From: CAMCYM01 sp964405405
GTDB lineage: Bacteria > Bacteroidota > Bacteroidia > Flavobacteriales_D > Sanyastnellaceae
Assembly (NCBI GenBank): GCA_964405405.1
Contig: CAYONT010000035.1
Coordinates: 1 to 21,641, forward strand
Length of the DNA: 21,641 nucleotides
Direction of reading: 5' to 3'
The notes beneath the pieces were generated by a model. It was not told where the DNA came from. It did not search any database and saw nothing but the letters and a program-made list of their open reading frames with translations. Made by a program: the position numbers and the translations under genes. Numbering within the stretch: the stretch's first letter is position 1; each line of letters starts with the position of its first letter. Shown here one piece after another: positions 6,221 through 12,979 of this stretch.

Positions 6221-7716
6221 GCAGCCACCGAACCTCCCGCAGTTCCGCGGCCCGAACTTGGGCCGCCGCCCTCCTCGCCCTTCCCCTTTGGGTTCCCGCC
6301 CAAAATGAGGTGGACATCCTCCGCTACAGCTGGACCGAAGGCGGCGGCTCCATTCGCTCGCTCTCCATGGGCCAGTCCATCGGAGCCCTCGGTGCCGACC
6401 TCGGAAACCTCGGAGACAACCCTGCCAGCATCGGGATGTACCGACGCAGCGACATCGCCATGAACTTCGGCGTAGGCGCCTCCCGGACCGAAGCCTTCGC
6501 CCCCGGGAGCCCCCGCGGCCAGTTTCAGTCCGACCCCAATGGCCAGGTTTCGCAGATGGGCCTCGTGCTCACCATCCCCGCCTTGGACCCCGATTGGCCC
6601 TTCTTCACCCTCGGTGTGGGCTACCAGAAGCGAGCAGACCTCCACCAATCCATCCGGTACACGGGCGCCCCCTTGCCCGCTTCGCTGCTGTCCTTGTTCC
6701 GCGATCAAGCAAACGGAAACCCGGAAGGCGCGCTGGGCGACCTCTATCCCTTTACGGCGGGTTTGGCCTGGGAAACCTACCTGCTGGACCCCCTGGCAGG
6801 CACCAGCGATCAGTACACCAGCGCCATCCCAACCGATCATCCGGTGACCGCCCGCAAGGAGGTCGAGCGTGCAGGCCAAATCGCCGAAACAAACATCGTC
6901 CTCGCCGCCAACTTCAAACACCGCCTGTATCTCGGCGCCACCCTCACCCTACCTCGGGTGTACTTCACCGAATCGACACGGCTCACGGAGACGGGCCGCC
7001 CCGACACCCTGAACCTCTACCAATGGAACTACAACGAGGACCTCACCATTGACGGCAATGGCGTCCAAGGGAGATTCGGACTGCTCTGGGCCGCCTCCGA
7101 CTGGCTGCGCATCGGTGCTGCAGTCACCACCCCGGGACGCATCGCGCTCAGCGATGTTTACTCCACGCGGATGTCCTCTCGGTTCAAGACCGGCGAAACC
7201 TATGACGCCGCCTCCCCGGTCAACAACATCACCTATGCCGTCCGCGTGCCGGGTCGCCTCCAAGGAAGCGCGGCCTTCCTTTTTGGAAAGCAGGGCGTCC
7301 TGACCGCGGCCTACGAGCGGGTCGATCACGGCGGCGGCTCCCTCCGGCCGCGCTGGAATTCAGACAACAGCGCCGACGACTATGCCTTCGAAAATGAAAC
7401 GGCTGCCAACATCCTCCGCGTCGCCCACAACGTCCGCTTGGGCATGGAATGGCGCATTCAGGAACGCTTCCGGGTTCGAGCCGGGGTAGGCCAGGAAATG
7501 TCACCGTACGAAAACACGGCGAACACCAAAACGAACGCGCAACGCAACTTGGTTTCAGGCGGATTCGAATACCGTTCAGAGAAGGGATATGCCGGCATCG
7601 CCTTTCGACGCCTCACGTGGTCGGAGGACCTCAGCTTGTTCGGTCCGGATAACGGGGTTTTCTCCCTCGATCGGGTCCACACCTTGGTCCTCATCGGGGG
7701 AGGCCTTCGGTTCTGA
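6217..7716 (+). CDS. Outer-membrane beta-barrel protein, OmpP1/FadL-like
   Basis: 499 residues. A signal peptide (MSSHRTSRSSAARTWAAALL, then ALPLWVPAQ) probably ends after Ala28-Gln29. The mature N-terminus carries SIRSLSMGQSIGALGADLGN followed by LGDNPASIGMYRRSDI, the Bacteroidota version of the OmpP1/FadL N-terminal plug region (early Gly-rich turn, then N-P-A-S-x-G). Alternating hydrophobic strands follow, and the chain ends VLIGGGLRF; a C-terminal Phe is the usual recognition signal for BAM-assembled barrels. The family transports hydrophobic compounds across the outer membrane, but its Bacteroidota members are mostly uncharacterised and the substrate here is unknown. The start codon overlaps the stop of the repeat-rich lipoprotein gene (ATGA), so the two are probably co-translated and may act together. 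Confidence 0.85.
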   Translation: MSSHRTSRSSAARTWAAALLALPLWVPAQNEVDILRYSWTEGGGSIRSLSMGQSIGALGADLGNLGDNPASIGMYRRSDIAMNFGVGASRTEAFAPGSPRGQFQSDPNGQVSQMGLVLTIPALDPDWPFFTLGVGYQKRADLHQSIRYTGAPLPASLLSLFRDQANGNPEGALGDLYPFTAGLAWETYLLDPLAGTSDQYTSAIPTDHPVTARKEVERAGQIAETNIVLAANFKHRLYLGATLTLPRVYFTESTRLTETGRPDTLNLYQWNYNEDLTIDGNGVQGRFGLLWAASDWLRIGAAVTTPGRIALSDVYSTRMSSRFKTGETYDAASPVNNITYAVRVPGRLQGSAAFLFGKQGVLTAAYERVDHGGGSLRPRWNSDNSADDYAFENETAANILRVAHNVRLGMEWRIQERFRVRAGVGQEMSPYENTANTKTNAQRNLVSGGFEYRSEKGYAGIAFRRLTWSEDLSLFGPDNGVFSLDRVHTLVLIGGGLRF

Positions 7717-7793
7717 CCAGCCAACCAACAGAGCGGCTTCCTATCCAGTAGTTACCCGGTAAGATGCCCGCAGGGCGGCGTTTCGCTTGCCGA

Positions 7794-8600
7794 TTATCGC
7801 GCTCCCATGGCGCCCATCTCCTGGGCCACCATGTCCTCGATGCGCTGACGAACTTCGTCCGCCAAGTCCTTGTCCACCAGGATGCGTCCGCTGTGTTCAT
7901 CCACGATGATCCGCTTGCGCTGCGCAATATCGATGCGGCGCTGGGGCGGAATCTTGATGAAAGAACCCGCCGAGGCCTGACGCTCGATGGGCACAACGGC
8001 CAAACCGTTCTTCGCTGCACCCCGAATCCGCTGGTAGCTGGCCAACAGTCGGCTGTCGATCTCCTCAGCCAGTTGGTTGCTCAACCGAAGCAGCAGGGCT
8101 TCTTCCGCTTGGGTTTCTGCCACAATCTCGGCCAACTCCGCCTGCTTCCCCTCCAAATCTTCGACGCGCTTGGCCAGTTTTTCCCGGCTAGCCTCCAAGG
8201 CCGATGCGCCTGCATCGATTTTCACTTGGATTTCCCGGATGCGCTTTTCACACAACTCGATTTCCAACTGCTGGTACTCCAACTCGTTGTTCAGCGACTC
8301 GTACTCGCGGTTGTTGCGCACATTGTTTTGTTGTTCCGTGTACTTCGCAATCAAGGCCTTGCTGTCCTCGATTTGGTTGCGGTAAGCTGAAACGTGCTGC
8401 AAGTTGAGCGCGTGAGCTGACTCTTGGTTTGCCAAACGCGTGCGCAATCCTTCGATTTCGTCTTCCAAGTCCTGCACCTCCAACGGCAACTCCCCCCGCA
8501 CTACACGGATCCGGTCGATGCGGGAGTCAATCAACTGCAGCGCAAAGAGACTGCGCAACTTTTCTTCTGCGGAAGAGGTGGGTTTTGTTTGTACAGCCAT
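7794..8600 (-). CDS. DUF164/CdsZ-like coiled-coil protein lacking its zinc cysteines
   Basis: 268 residues. Residues about 30-185 form a long helical coiled coil (heptad-like QDLEDEIEGLRTRLANQE; NNELEYQQLEIELCEKRI). The C-terminal domain follows the zinc-ribbon family NGLAVVPIER...KIPPQRRIDI...IIV.EH.GRILVD almost word for word. However, the two Cys-x2-Cys pairs are replaced: the first reads Ser-Ala-Gly-Ser in QASAGSF and the second Asp-Glu-His-Ser in DEHSGRI. I checked these codons on the minus strand (TCG GCG GGT TCT; GAT GAA CAC AGC). The fold is probably kept without zinc. The gene starts 10 bases after nif3, a pairing conserved across many bacteria, so the two very likely form one operon. 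The molecular function is not established; Chlamydia CdsZ has been described as a chaperone-like member. Confidence 0.85.
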   Translation of the reverse strand: MAVQTKPTSSAEEKLRSLFALQLIDSRIDRIRVVRGELPLEVQDLEDEIEGLRTRLANQESAHALNLQHVSAYRNQIEDSKALIAKYTEQQNNVRNNREYESLNNELEYQQLEIELCEKRIREIQVKIDAGASALEASREKLAKRVEDLEGKQAELAEIVAETQAEEALLLRLSNQLAEEIDSRLLASYQRIRGAAKNGLAVVPIERQASAGSFIKIPPQRRIDIAQRKRIIVDEHSGRILVDKDLADEVRQRIEDMVAQEMGAMGAR

Positions 8601-8610
8601 CGGGATGGAT

Positions 8611-9744
8611 TCAGCGGTAATGGACGGGATTGGTTTGGTTTTGGGCCAAACGGACGGCGAAATTAGGGAATATATCCCGGAATTCCTTCTCCAACTGTTC
8701 TTGAATCCAGTGGGTTACCGGCCACTCACTCTCGAAATGGCCTACATCCGCCAAGACCAGCTGGCCTTGGGCTGCCTCAAAATCGTGGTACTTCAGGTCG
8801 GACGTGATGTACAGGTCCGCTCCCTGGCGGATCGCATCAGGGGTTAGGAAGGCCCCCGCGCCCCCACAAATGGCTACGCGTTTCACCTGATGACGAACCA
8901 ACCGGCTGTGCCGAATCACGCCACATCCCAACGCGACCTTCACCTGATCCAGAAAACCCTCCATGGACTGGGGGACCGCCAACTCCCCTACCATGCCGGA
9001 GCCGATGTGCGGATGCGGGTTCTCCAGAGTAATGACTTGGTGGGCTATTTCCTCGTAGGGATGGGCGGCTCGCATGGCCGCCAAAACGGGCGACAACCGC
9101 CAGCGGGGAACCAGTACTTCCAAACGGGTTTCATCCACCCGGGTGCGCTCCCCCACCTGACCCAAGGCTGGCTGCGCCCCATCCAGAGGCCGGAATCCGC
9201 CGATTCCATCCACTTCAAAACCGCACTGGTCGTAACGTCCCAACGTTCCTGCCCCGGCATCGAACAAGGCCTGAGCGACTCCCGGGGCCTCCGATGTAGG
9301 GACGTAGACCACGAGCTGGCACAGGAGCCCCCCCTTGGGTTGGAGCGGTCGCAGGGTCTCTGCCGGAATGCCCAATTGTGCTGCGAGGGCGGCATTGACC
9401 CCATTGGGCACATGATCGAGGTTCGTATGGGCCGCATGGACGGCGATGCCGCTGCGGATGGCGCGCTCCACGGTCCGCTGCACGCCATCCTGCCCCACCA
9501 ACCGCTTGATTCCTTTGAAGATCAGCGGGTGATGCACCACCACCATGTCGGCTCCTTCGGTCTCAGCCTCTTCGATCAGGGCTTCATTGCAGTCCAAACC
9601 CACCAAAACCTTCCGCACCCTGCGTCCGCCCTCACCGACCAACAGGCCGGCGTTGTCGTAAGATTCTTGCAAAAAAGGCGGGGCCCACCGGTCCATGAAA
9701 TGGGCGATGTCCCCGACGGTAGGCAGTTTGGGTGCATCTTGCAT
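8611..9744 (-). CDS. Nif3-like dinuclear metal centre protein (YqfO/YbgI family)
   Basis: 377 residues from the ATG at 9744 (MQDAPKLPTVGDIAHFMDRW); the open frame reaches 9846, but the extra residues are unlike the family. The two metal-binding halves are clear. The N-terminal half has SYDNAGLLVG, VVVHHPLIFKG (His71/His72) and AAHTNLDHVPNGVN (Asp110). The C-terminal half has ICGGAGAFL, ADLYITSDLKYHDF and LADVGHFESEW. About 130 residues between them form the central PII-like insertion, so this is the long YqfO type rather than the short YbgI type. Members form hexameric toroids. The old label GTP cyclohydrolase 1 type 2 is poorly supported, and the role remains uncertain. The gene is divergent from lpxK with only 24 bases between start codons, so its promoter must lie inside lpxK. 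Confidence 0.92.
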   Translation of the reverse strand: MQDAPKLPTVGDIAHFMDRWAPPFLQESYDNAGLLVGEGGRRVRKVLVGLDCNEALIEEAETEGADMVVVHHPLIFKGIKRLVGQDGVQRTVERAIRSGIAVHAAHTNLDHVPNGVNAALAAQLGIPAETLRPLQPKGGLLCQLVVYVPTSEAPGVAQALFDAGAGTLGRYDQCGFEVDGIGGFRPLDGAQPALGQVGERTRVDETRLEVLVPRWRLSPVLAAMRAAHPYEEIAHQVITLENPHPHIGSGMVGELAVPQSMEGFLDQVKVALGCGVIRHSRLVRHQVKRVAICGGAGAFLTPDAIRQGADLYITSDLKYHDFEAAQGQLVLADVGHFESEWPVTHWIQEQLEKEFRDIFPNFAVRLAQNQTNPVHYR

Positions 9745-9768
9745 GGAACAAATGTACTTCGCCAAGCC

Positions 9769-10827
9769 ATGAGGATGCCACGCGACTTTCGGGTCCTGGG
9801 GGTGCCGCTTGCCCTGCTCTATGCCGGGGTGGTGGCGCTCAGGCACTGGGCATACGACCGGGGTTGGCTCCCCAGCCGCCGGGGGCCCTTACACACCCTG
9901 GTTCTGGGCAATTTGACGGTGGGCGGGACGGGCAAGACCCCCCACGCCCGGCTCATGGTCCAGGAACTGGAGGCCCTGCTCGGGCCGGGCACAGTCGGAC
10001 TCCTGAGCCGGGGGTACGGCCGCCGCTCCCGCGGGTTCCGCTGGGTTCGCCCAGGCGACTCCGCGGCGGAGGTCGGCGACGAGCCACTCCTGCTCCGGCG
10101 CATGCTGCCGGGCATCGCCGTGGCGGTATGCGAAGACCGGCTCGCCGGACTCGAGCGCATGCGTGCCGAGGCCCCCGCGTTGCGGTGGGTGGTCCTGGAC
10201 GATGCCCTCCAACACCGGCGGCTCCGCCCCGACATCGGCCTCCTGCTCCTCGATGACACCCAGCCCGTCGCGCTGGACTTCCCCCTGCCCGCCGGCCGCC
10301 TCCGGGACCTCCCAGGCTCCATGGCGCGGGCCGACGCCGCCCTGCTCACCCGGCTCCCCCTTCCCCACACCGACGCCGATCCCCTCGCCCGCGCCCTGGC
10401 GCGCCAGGGCTGGCCCGCCGCCCGACCCTACTGGGGCACCTCCATGCAACTGCATTTCCCCGCGCCCACCACGCCCCCCGCGCCCCCCGCGCTCCCCCGG
10501 GCCATTGCCCTCGCCGGCATCGCCCGGCCCGAACGGTTCTTCCAAGCCCTAACCCCCCATTTCGATCTCGCCGCCACCTTTGCCTACCGGGACCACCGCC
10601 CCTACACACCTGCCGACCAGCACCTATGGCACAAAACCGCGGCACGCACCCACTGCACCCTCCTCGTGACCACCGAAAAAGATGCCGTGCGACTCTCCTC
10701 GCTGCCCCCATTTTCCTCAGACTTGGTGGTTCTTACCATTCCCATGGAAGCCACATTCCACCAACCTGAATCCTTCCGCAACTGGTTGCGCGAGAAAGTG
10801 ACCACCATTGAAAACAGGCCATGCTGA
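9769..10827 (+). CDS. lpxK: Tetraacyldisaccharide 4'-kinase
   Basis: LpxK phosphorylates the 4' position of the lipid A disaccharide at the inner membrane, completing lipid IVA. The protein has 352 residues from ATG 9769 (MRMPRDFRVLG; 9775 is an alternative); the open frame extends upstream to 8890 only because it lies antisense to nif3. The N-terminal hydrophobic anchor VPLALLYAGVVALRHW is followed by the P-loop GNLTVGGTGKTP (residues 47-58), with EVGDEP at 101-106 and the DDxxQH motif at 144-149. The last reads DDALQH rather than the common DDGFQH, keeping both catalytic-site Asp residues and the His. The C-terminus has VTTEKDAVRL, typical of the family. It is the first gene of a cluster with a thioredoxin-fold lipoprotein 19 bases downstream and lpxH. 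Confidence 0.95.
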   Translation: MRMPRDFRVLGVPLALLYAGVVALRHWAYDRGWLPSRRGPLHTLVLGNLTVGGTGKTPHARLMVQELEALLGPGTVGLLSRGYGRRSRGFRWVRPGDSAAEVGDEPLLLRRMLPGIAVAVCEDRLAGLERMRAEAPALRWVVLDDALQHRRLRPDIGLLLLDDTQPVALDFPLPAGRLRDLPGSMARADAALLTRLPLPHTDADPLARALARQGWPAARPYWGTSMQLHFPAPTTPPAPPALPRAIALAGIARPERFFQALTPHFDLAATFAYRDHRPYTPADQHLWHKTAARTHCTLLVTTEKDAVRLSSLPPFSSDLVVLTIPMEATFHQPESFRNWLREKVTTIENRPC

Positions 10828-10846
10828 AATTCAAGATATTTGCACC

Positions 10847-12037
10847 ATGAACTTGCGCACATTTGGGGTCATCGCGACCCTTCTGATCGGGGTGGGATTG
10901 GGGTGCAACAACCCGGGAACAAGCTCGGATTCCCCGGCTGGACCGGTGGGAACCATCACGGGCATCATCCGAAACGCCCCCGCACAGAAAGTGAGCCTGA
11001 TGGCCTTGGTCAACCGCCGCTGGACCGAAGTGGCAGCCGATTTCACCGGAGACGACGGTTCGTTTGAACTCAAGCCGGAGAAGGGTTTGGCCTATGATTA
11101 CTACCAATTTCTGGTCGAAGCCCAGTACGGAATGATGCTGCTGATCGACTCCACCCAAGGCGTACGGATAGAGGTCGAAGCCCTGCCCAAGAAGCCGGGT
11201 TTCATTTCCCAAGCCCAGGTTTCTGGCTCGAAGGAGTCTGCAAGCATCGCGGCTTATGTCCCCATTGCCTTGGAAATCCAAGACTCTTTGAGCCAAGTGA
11301 GCTTGCAGCTGCAGACGAACCCGCAGATGGCTGAGCAGCACTCTGCGACCTTCACGCGGTTGAAAATGCGTGCGAATGACGAGGCCTTGGCATTCATTGA
11401 GGAGAACAAGGGTTCGGCGGTTTGCCTGTTCGCATTGGACCAACTCAATCGCTCTACAAGCACCGGAATCACGCAGGAAGTACTTGCTCACGTGCGGAAG
11501 CAAATGCCCCAAGGGGGTTACCTCGGTTTGGTTGAAGAGCGGTTACAAGCCGAAAAAGCCCGCACACTGCCAGGCGGACAGCCCCAACCGGTGCAAGAAC
11601 GCGCCCCAGGCATCGCCGTCGGCACCGAAGCTCCGGACATCGTGATGGCCGGAATCGATGGAAAAACCCAGAAACTCTCCGACTTGCGGGGCAAGGTGGT
11701 GCTCATTGACTTCTGGGCCTCCTGGTGTGGCCCGTGTCGGCGTGAGAATCCCAATGTGGTGCGCGCTTACCAGCAGTACCGTGCCAAAGGATTCGAGGTG
11801 TTCTCCGTTTCGTTGGACAAGGCGAAAGATCCGTGGGAAAAGGCCATTGCGCAAGACGGCCTCATGTGGCCTTACCATGTGAGCGATTTGGCCGGTTGGA
11901 GCAACGCGGCAGCGGCGGCTTACGGCGTCACGGCCATCCCGGCGACCTTCCTCATCGATCAGCAAGGAAAGGTCGTGGCCACCAATTTGCGGGGTCCCAC
12001 TTTGATGGCCAAACTCACCGAGCTCCTACCGGGTTGA
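10847..12037 (+). CDS. TlpA-like thioredoxin-fold lipoprotein
   Basis: 396 residues. The start at 10847 gives MNLRTFGVIATLLIGVGLGC, a lipoprotein signal with Cys20; the open frame extends 13 codons further without improving it. Residues about 35-115 resemble the DUF4369 domain common in Bacteroidota thiol-disulfide proteins (VGTITGIIRNAPAQKVSLMA). A helical linker follows. The C-terminal thioredoxin domain contains VGTEAPDIVM, LSDLRGKVVLIDFWASWCGP with the redox pair WCGPC (residues 293-297), and the cis-proline loop TAIPATFLID. It probably acts at the periplasmic face of a membrane as a disulfide reductase or in cytochrome c maturation, but its partner is unknown. It lies between lpxK (19 bases) and lpxH (4-base overlap), which implies co-transcription with lipid A genes. 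Confidence 0.9.
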   Translation: MNLRTFGVIATLLIGVGLGCNNPGTSSDSPAGPVGTITGIIRNAPAQKVSLMALVNRRWTEVAADFTGDDGSFELKPEKGLAYDYYQFLVEAQYGMMLLIDSTQGVRIEVEALPKKPGFISQAQVSGSKESASIAAYVPIALEIQDSLSQVSLQLQTNPQMAEQHSATFTRLKMRANDEALAFIEENKGSAVCLFALDQLNRSTSTGITQEVLAHVRKQMPQGGYLGLVEERLQAEKARTLPGGQPQPVQERAPGIAVGTEAPDIVMAGIDGKTQKLSDLRGKVVLIDFWASWCGPCRRENPNVVRAYQQYRAKGFEVFSVSLDKAKDPWEKAIAQDGLMWPYHVSDLAGWSNAAAAAYGVTAIPATFLIDQQGKVVATNLRGPTLMAKLTELLPG

Positions 12038-12843
12038 GCGTAGGATCAGGGACCATTTACCTCGCTTCCGACCTCCACCTCGGCAGCCCCAGCTTCTCAT
12101 CAAGCAGAGCAAGGGAACGACTTTTCGTCCAGTGGTTGGAAGAGGCTGCGGCTGGAACCGGCCATGCCGTTGGTTTCCCCGCGACTGAAATCCACCTCGT
12201 GGGCGACCTGTTCGACTTTTGGTACGAATACCACCACGTGGTACCGCGGGGAGGCAGCCGTCTGATGGGCGCCATCGCCCGGCTGACAGACCAGGGACTG
12301 CCCGTCCATTTCTACCCTGGCAACCACGATCTCTGGACCTTCGGCTATCTGGAGGAGGAACTGGGTATGCGGGTACATCCCGCTCCCGTGGTCCGGGAAT
12401 GGGATGGGCTGCGTTGCTACATCGGCCACGGCGATGGACTCGGACCCGGAGACTGGGCGTACAAGCGGCTCAAACGCTTGTTCCACAACCGATTCCTCCA
12501 AGTGCTTTTCCAGCAAATCCACCCAGATTGGACGCATGGGTTTGCCCGCCGGTGGTCTGCCCACAGCCGACAGGCCGGTGCCCATGTTGCGGCTGATCAC
12601 GCCCCAGAATCCGAGTGGCTCTGGCAATACGCGGCGGAGTACCTCCGCGAATCCGATGCGGAAATCGATTGCTTCCTCTTCGGTCATCGGCACGCGCCCA
12701 TGCACCACACCCTTCCCGCCCCACCCCATCGGGTTCGCATCCAACATCCTGTTTACATCAATCTGGGCGATTGGATTGCCCATTTCACTTACGTACGCAT
12801 CGCGGGAGGTGAGGCCCACCTGCTCCGTTACAACCCCGCCTGA
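12034..12843 (+). CDS. lpxH: UDP-2,3-diacylglucosamine diphosphatase
   Basis: LpxH hydrolyses UDP-2,3-diacylglucosamine to lipid X and UMP, the fourth step of lipid A synthesis, at the inner-membrane surface. It is a calcineurin-like metallophosphoesterase with all signatures in order: Asp13-Leu-His15 (ASDLHLG), Gly57-Asp58 (VGDLFDFW), Asn97-His98 (PGNHD), His132 (IGHGDG) and His218/His220 (FGHRH). The length of 269 residues is slightly above the Proteobacterial enzyme and usual for Bacteroidota. No suitable ATG or GTG exists near the N-terminus. I propose TTG at 12034, which overlaps the preceding stop as TTGA and leaves only seven residues before the first strand (TIYLASDLHLG). The gene is followed by a strong terminator. 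Confidence 0.85.
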   Translation: MSVGSGTIYLASDLHLGSPSFSSSRARERLFVQWLEEAAAGTGHAVGFPATEIHLVGDLFDFWYEYHHVVPRGGSRLMGAIARLTDQGLPVHFYPGNHDLWTFGYLEEELGMRVHPAPVVREWDGLRCYIGHGDGLGPGDWAYKRLKRLFHNRFLQVLFQQIHPDWTHGFARRWSAHSRQAGAHVAADHAPESEWLWQYAAEYLRESDAEIDCFLFGHRHAPMHHTLPAPPHRVRIQHPVYINLGDWIAHFTYVRIAGGEAHLLRYNPA

Positions 12844-12911
12844 CCCAGTGTAGCCAAGAGAAGCTGATGCCTCTCGAGCAATCTCTGTCCCATTTTTCAG
12901 GATCGAACAAC

Positions 12912-12945
12912 AAAAAAGGGCCACCGCGATGCGGTGGCCCTTTTT
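12912..12945. terminator. Bidirectional terminator between lpxH and the T9SS propeller gene
   Basis: A perfect 10-bp stem, GGGCCACCGC (12918-12927) and GCGGTGGCCC (12931-12940) with a GAT loop, is preceded by six As and followed by five Ts. It can therefore stop transcription from both the lpxH operon (plus) and the convergent propeller gene (minus). Confidence 0.92.
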
Positions 12946-12979
12946 CAATGGACCGGGGGGCGCGTGGGCGCCTCGAGAA

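Noticed and set aside
5788..6921. 377-residue Gly/Ala-rich open frame on the minus strand
   Set aside because: Antisense to the Pro-rich lipoprotein tail and the barrel gene; its composition simply mirrors the Pro/Arg/Thr codons opposite.
7717..7793. Possible terminator between the convergent barrel and DUF164 genes
   Set aside because: Only a 4-bp GCCC/GGGC hairpin without a proper T-run is visible; not enough for a terminator call.
8890..9768. N-terminal extension of the lpxK frame (about 293 residues)
   Set aside because: It lies antisense to nif3, which has clear metal-binding motifs. LpxK normally begins close to the hydrophobic segment after 9769.
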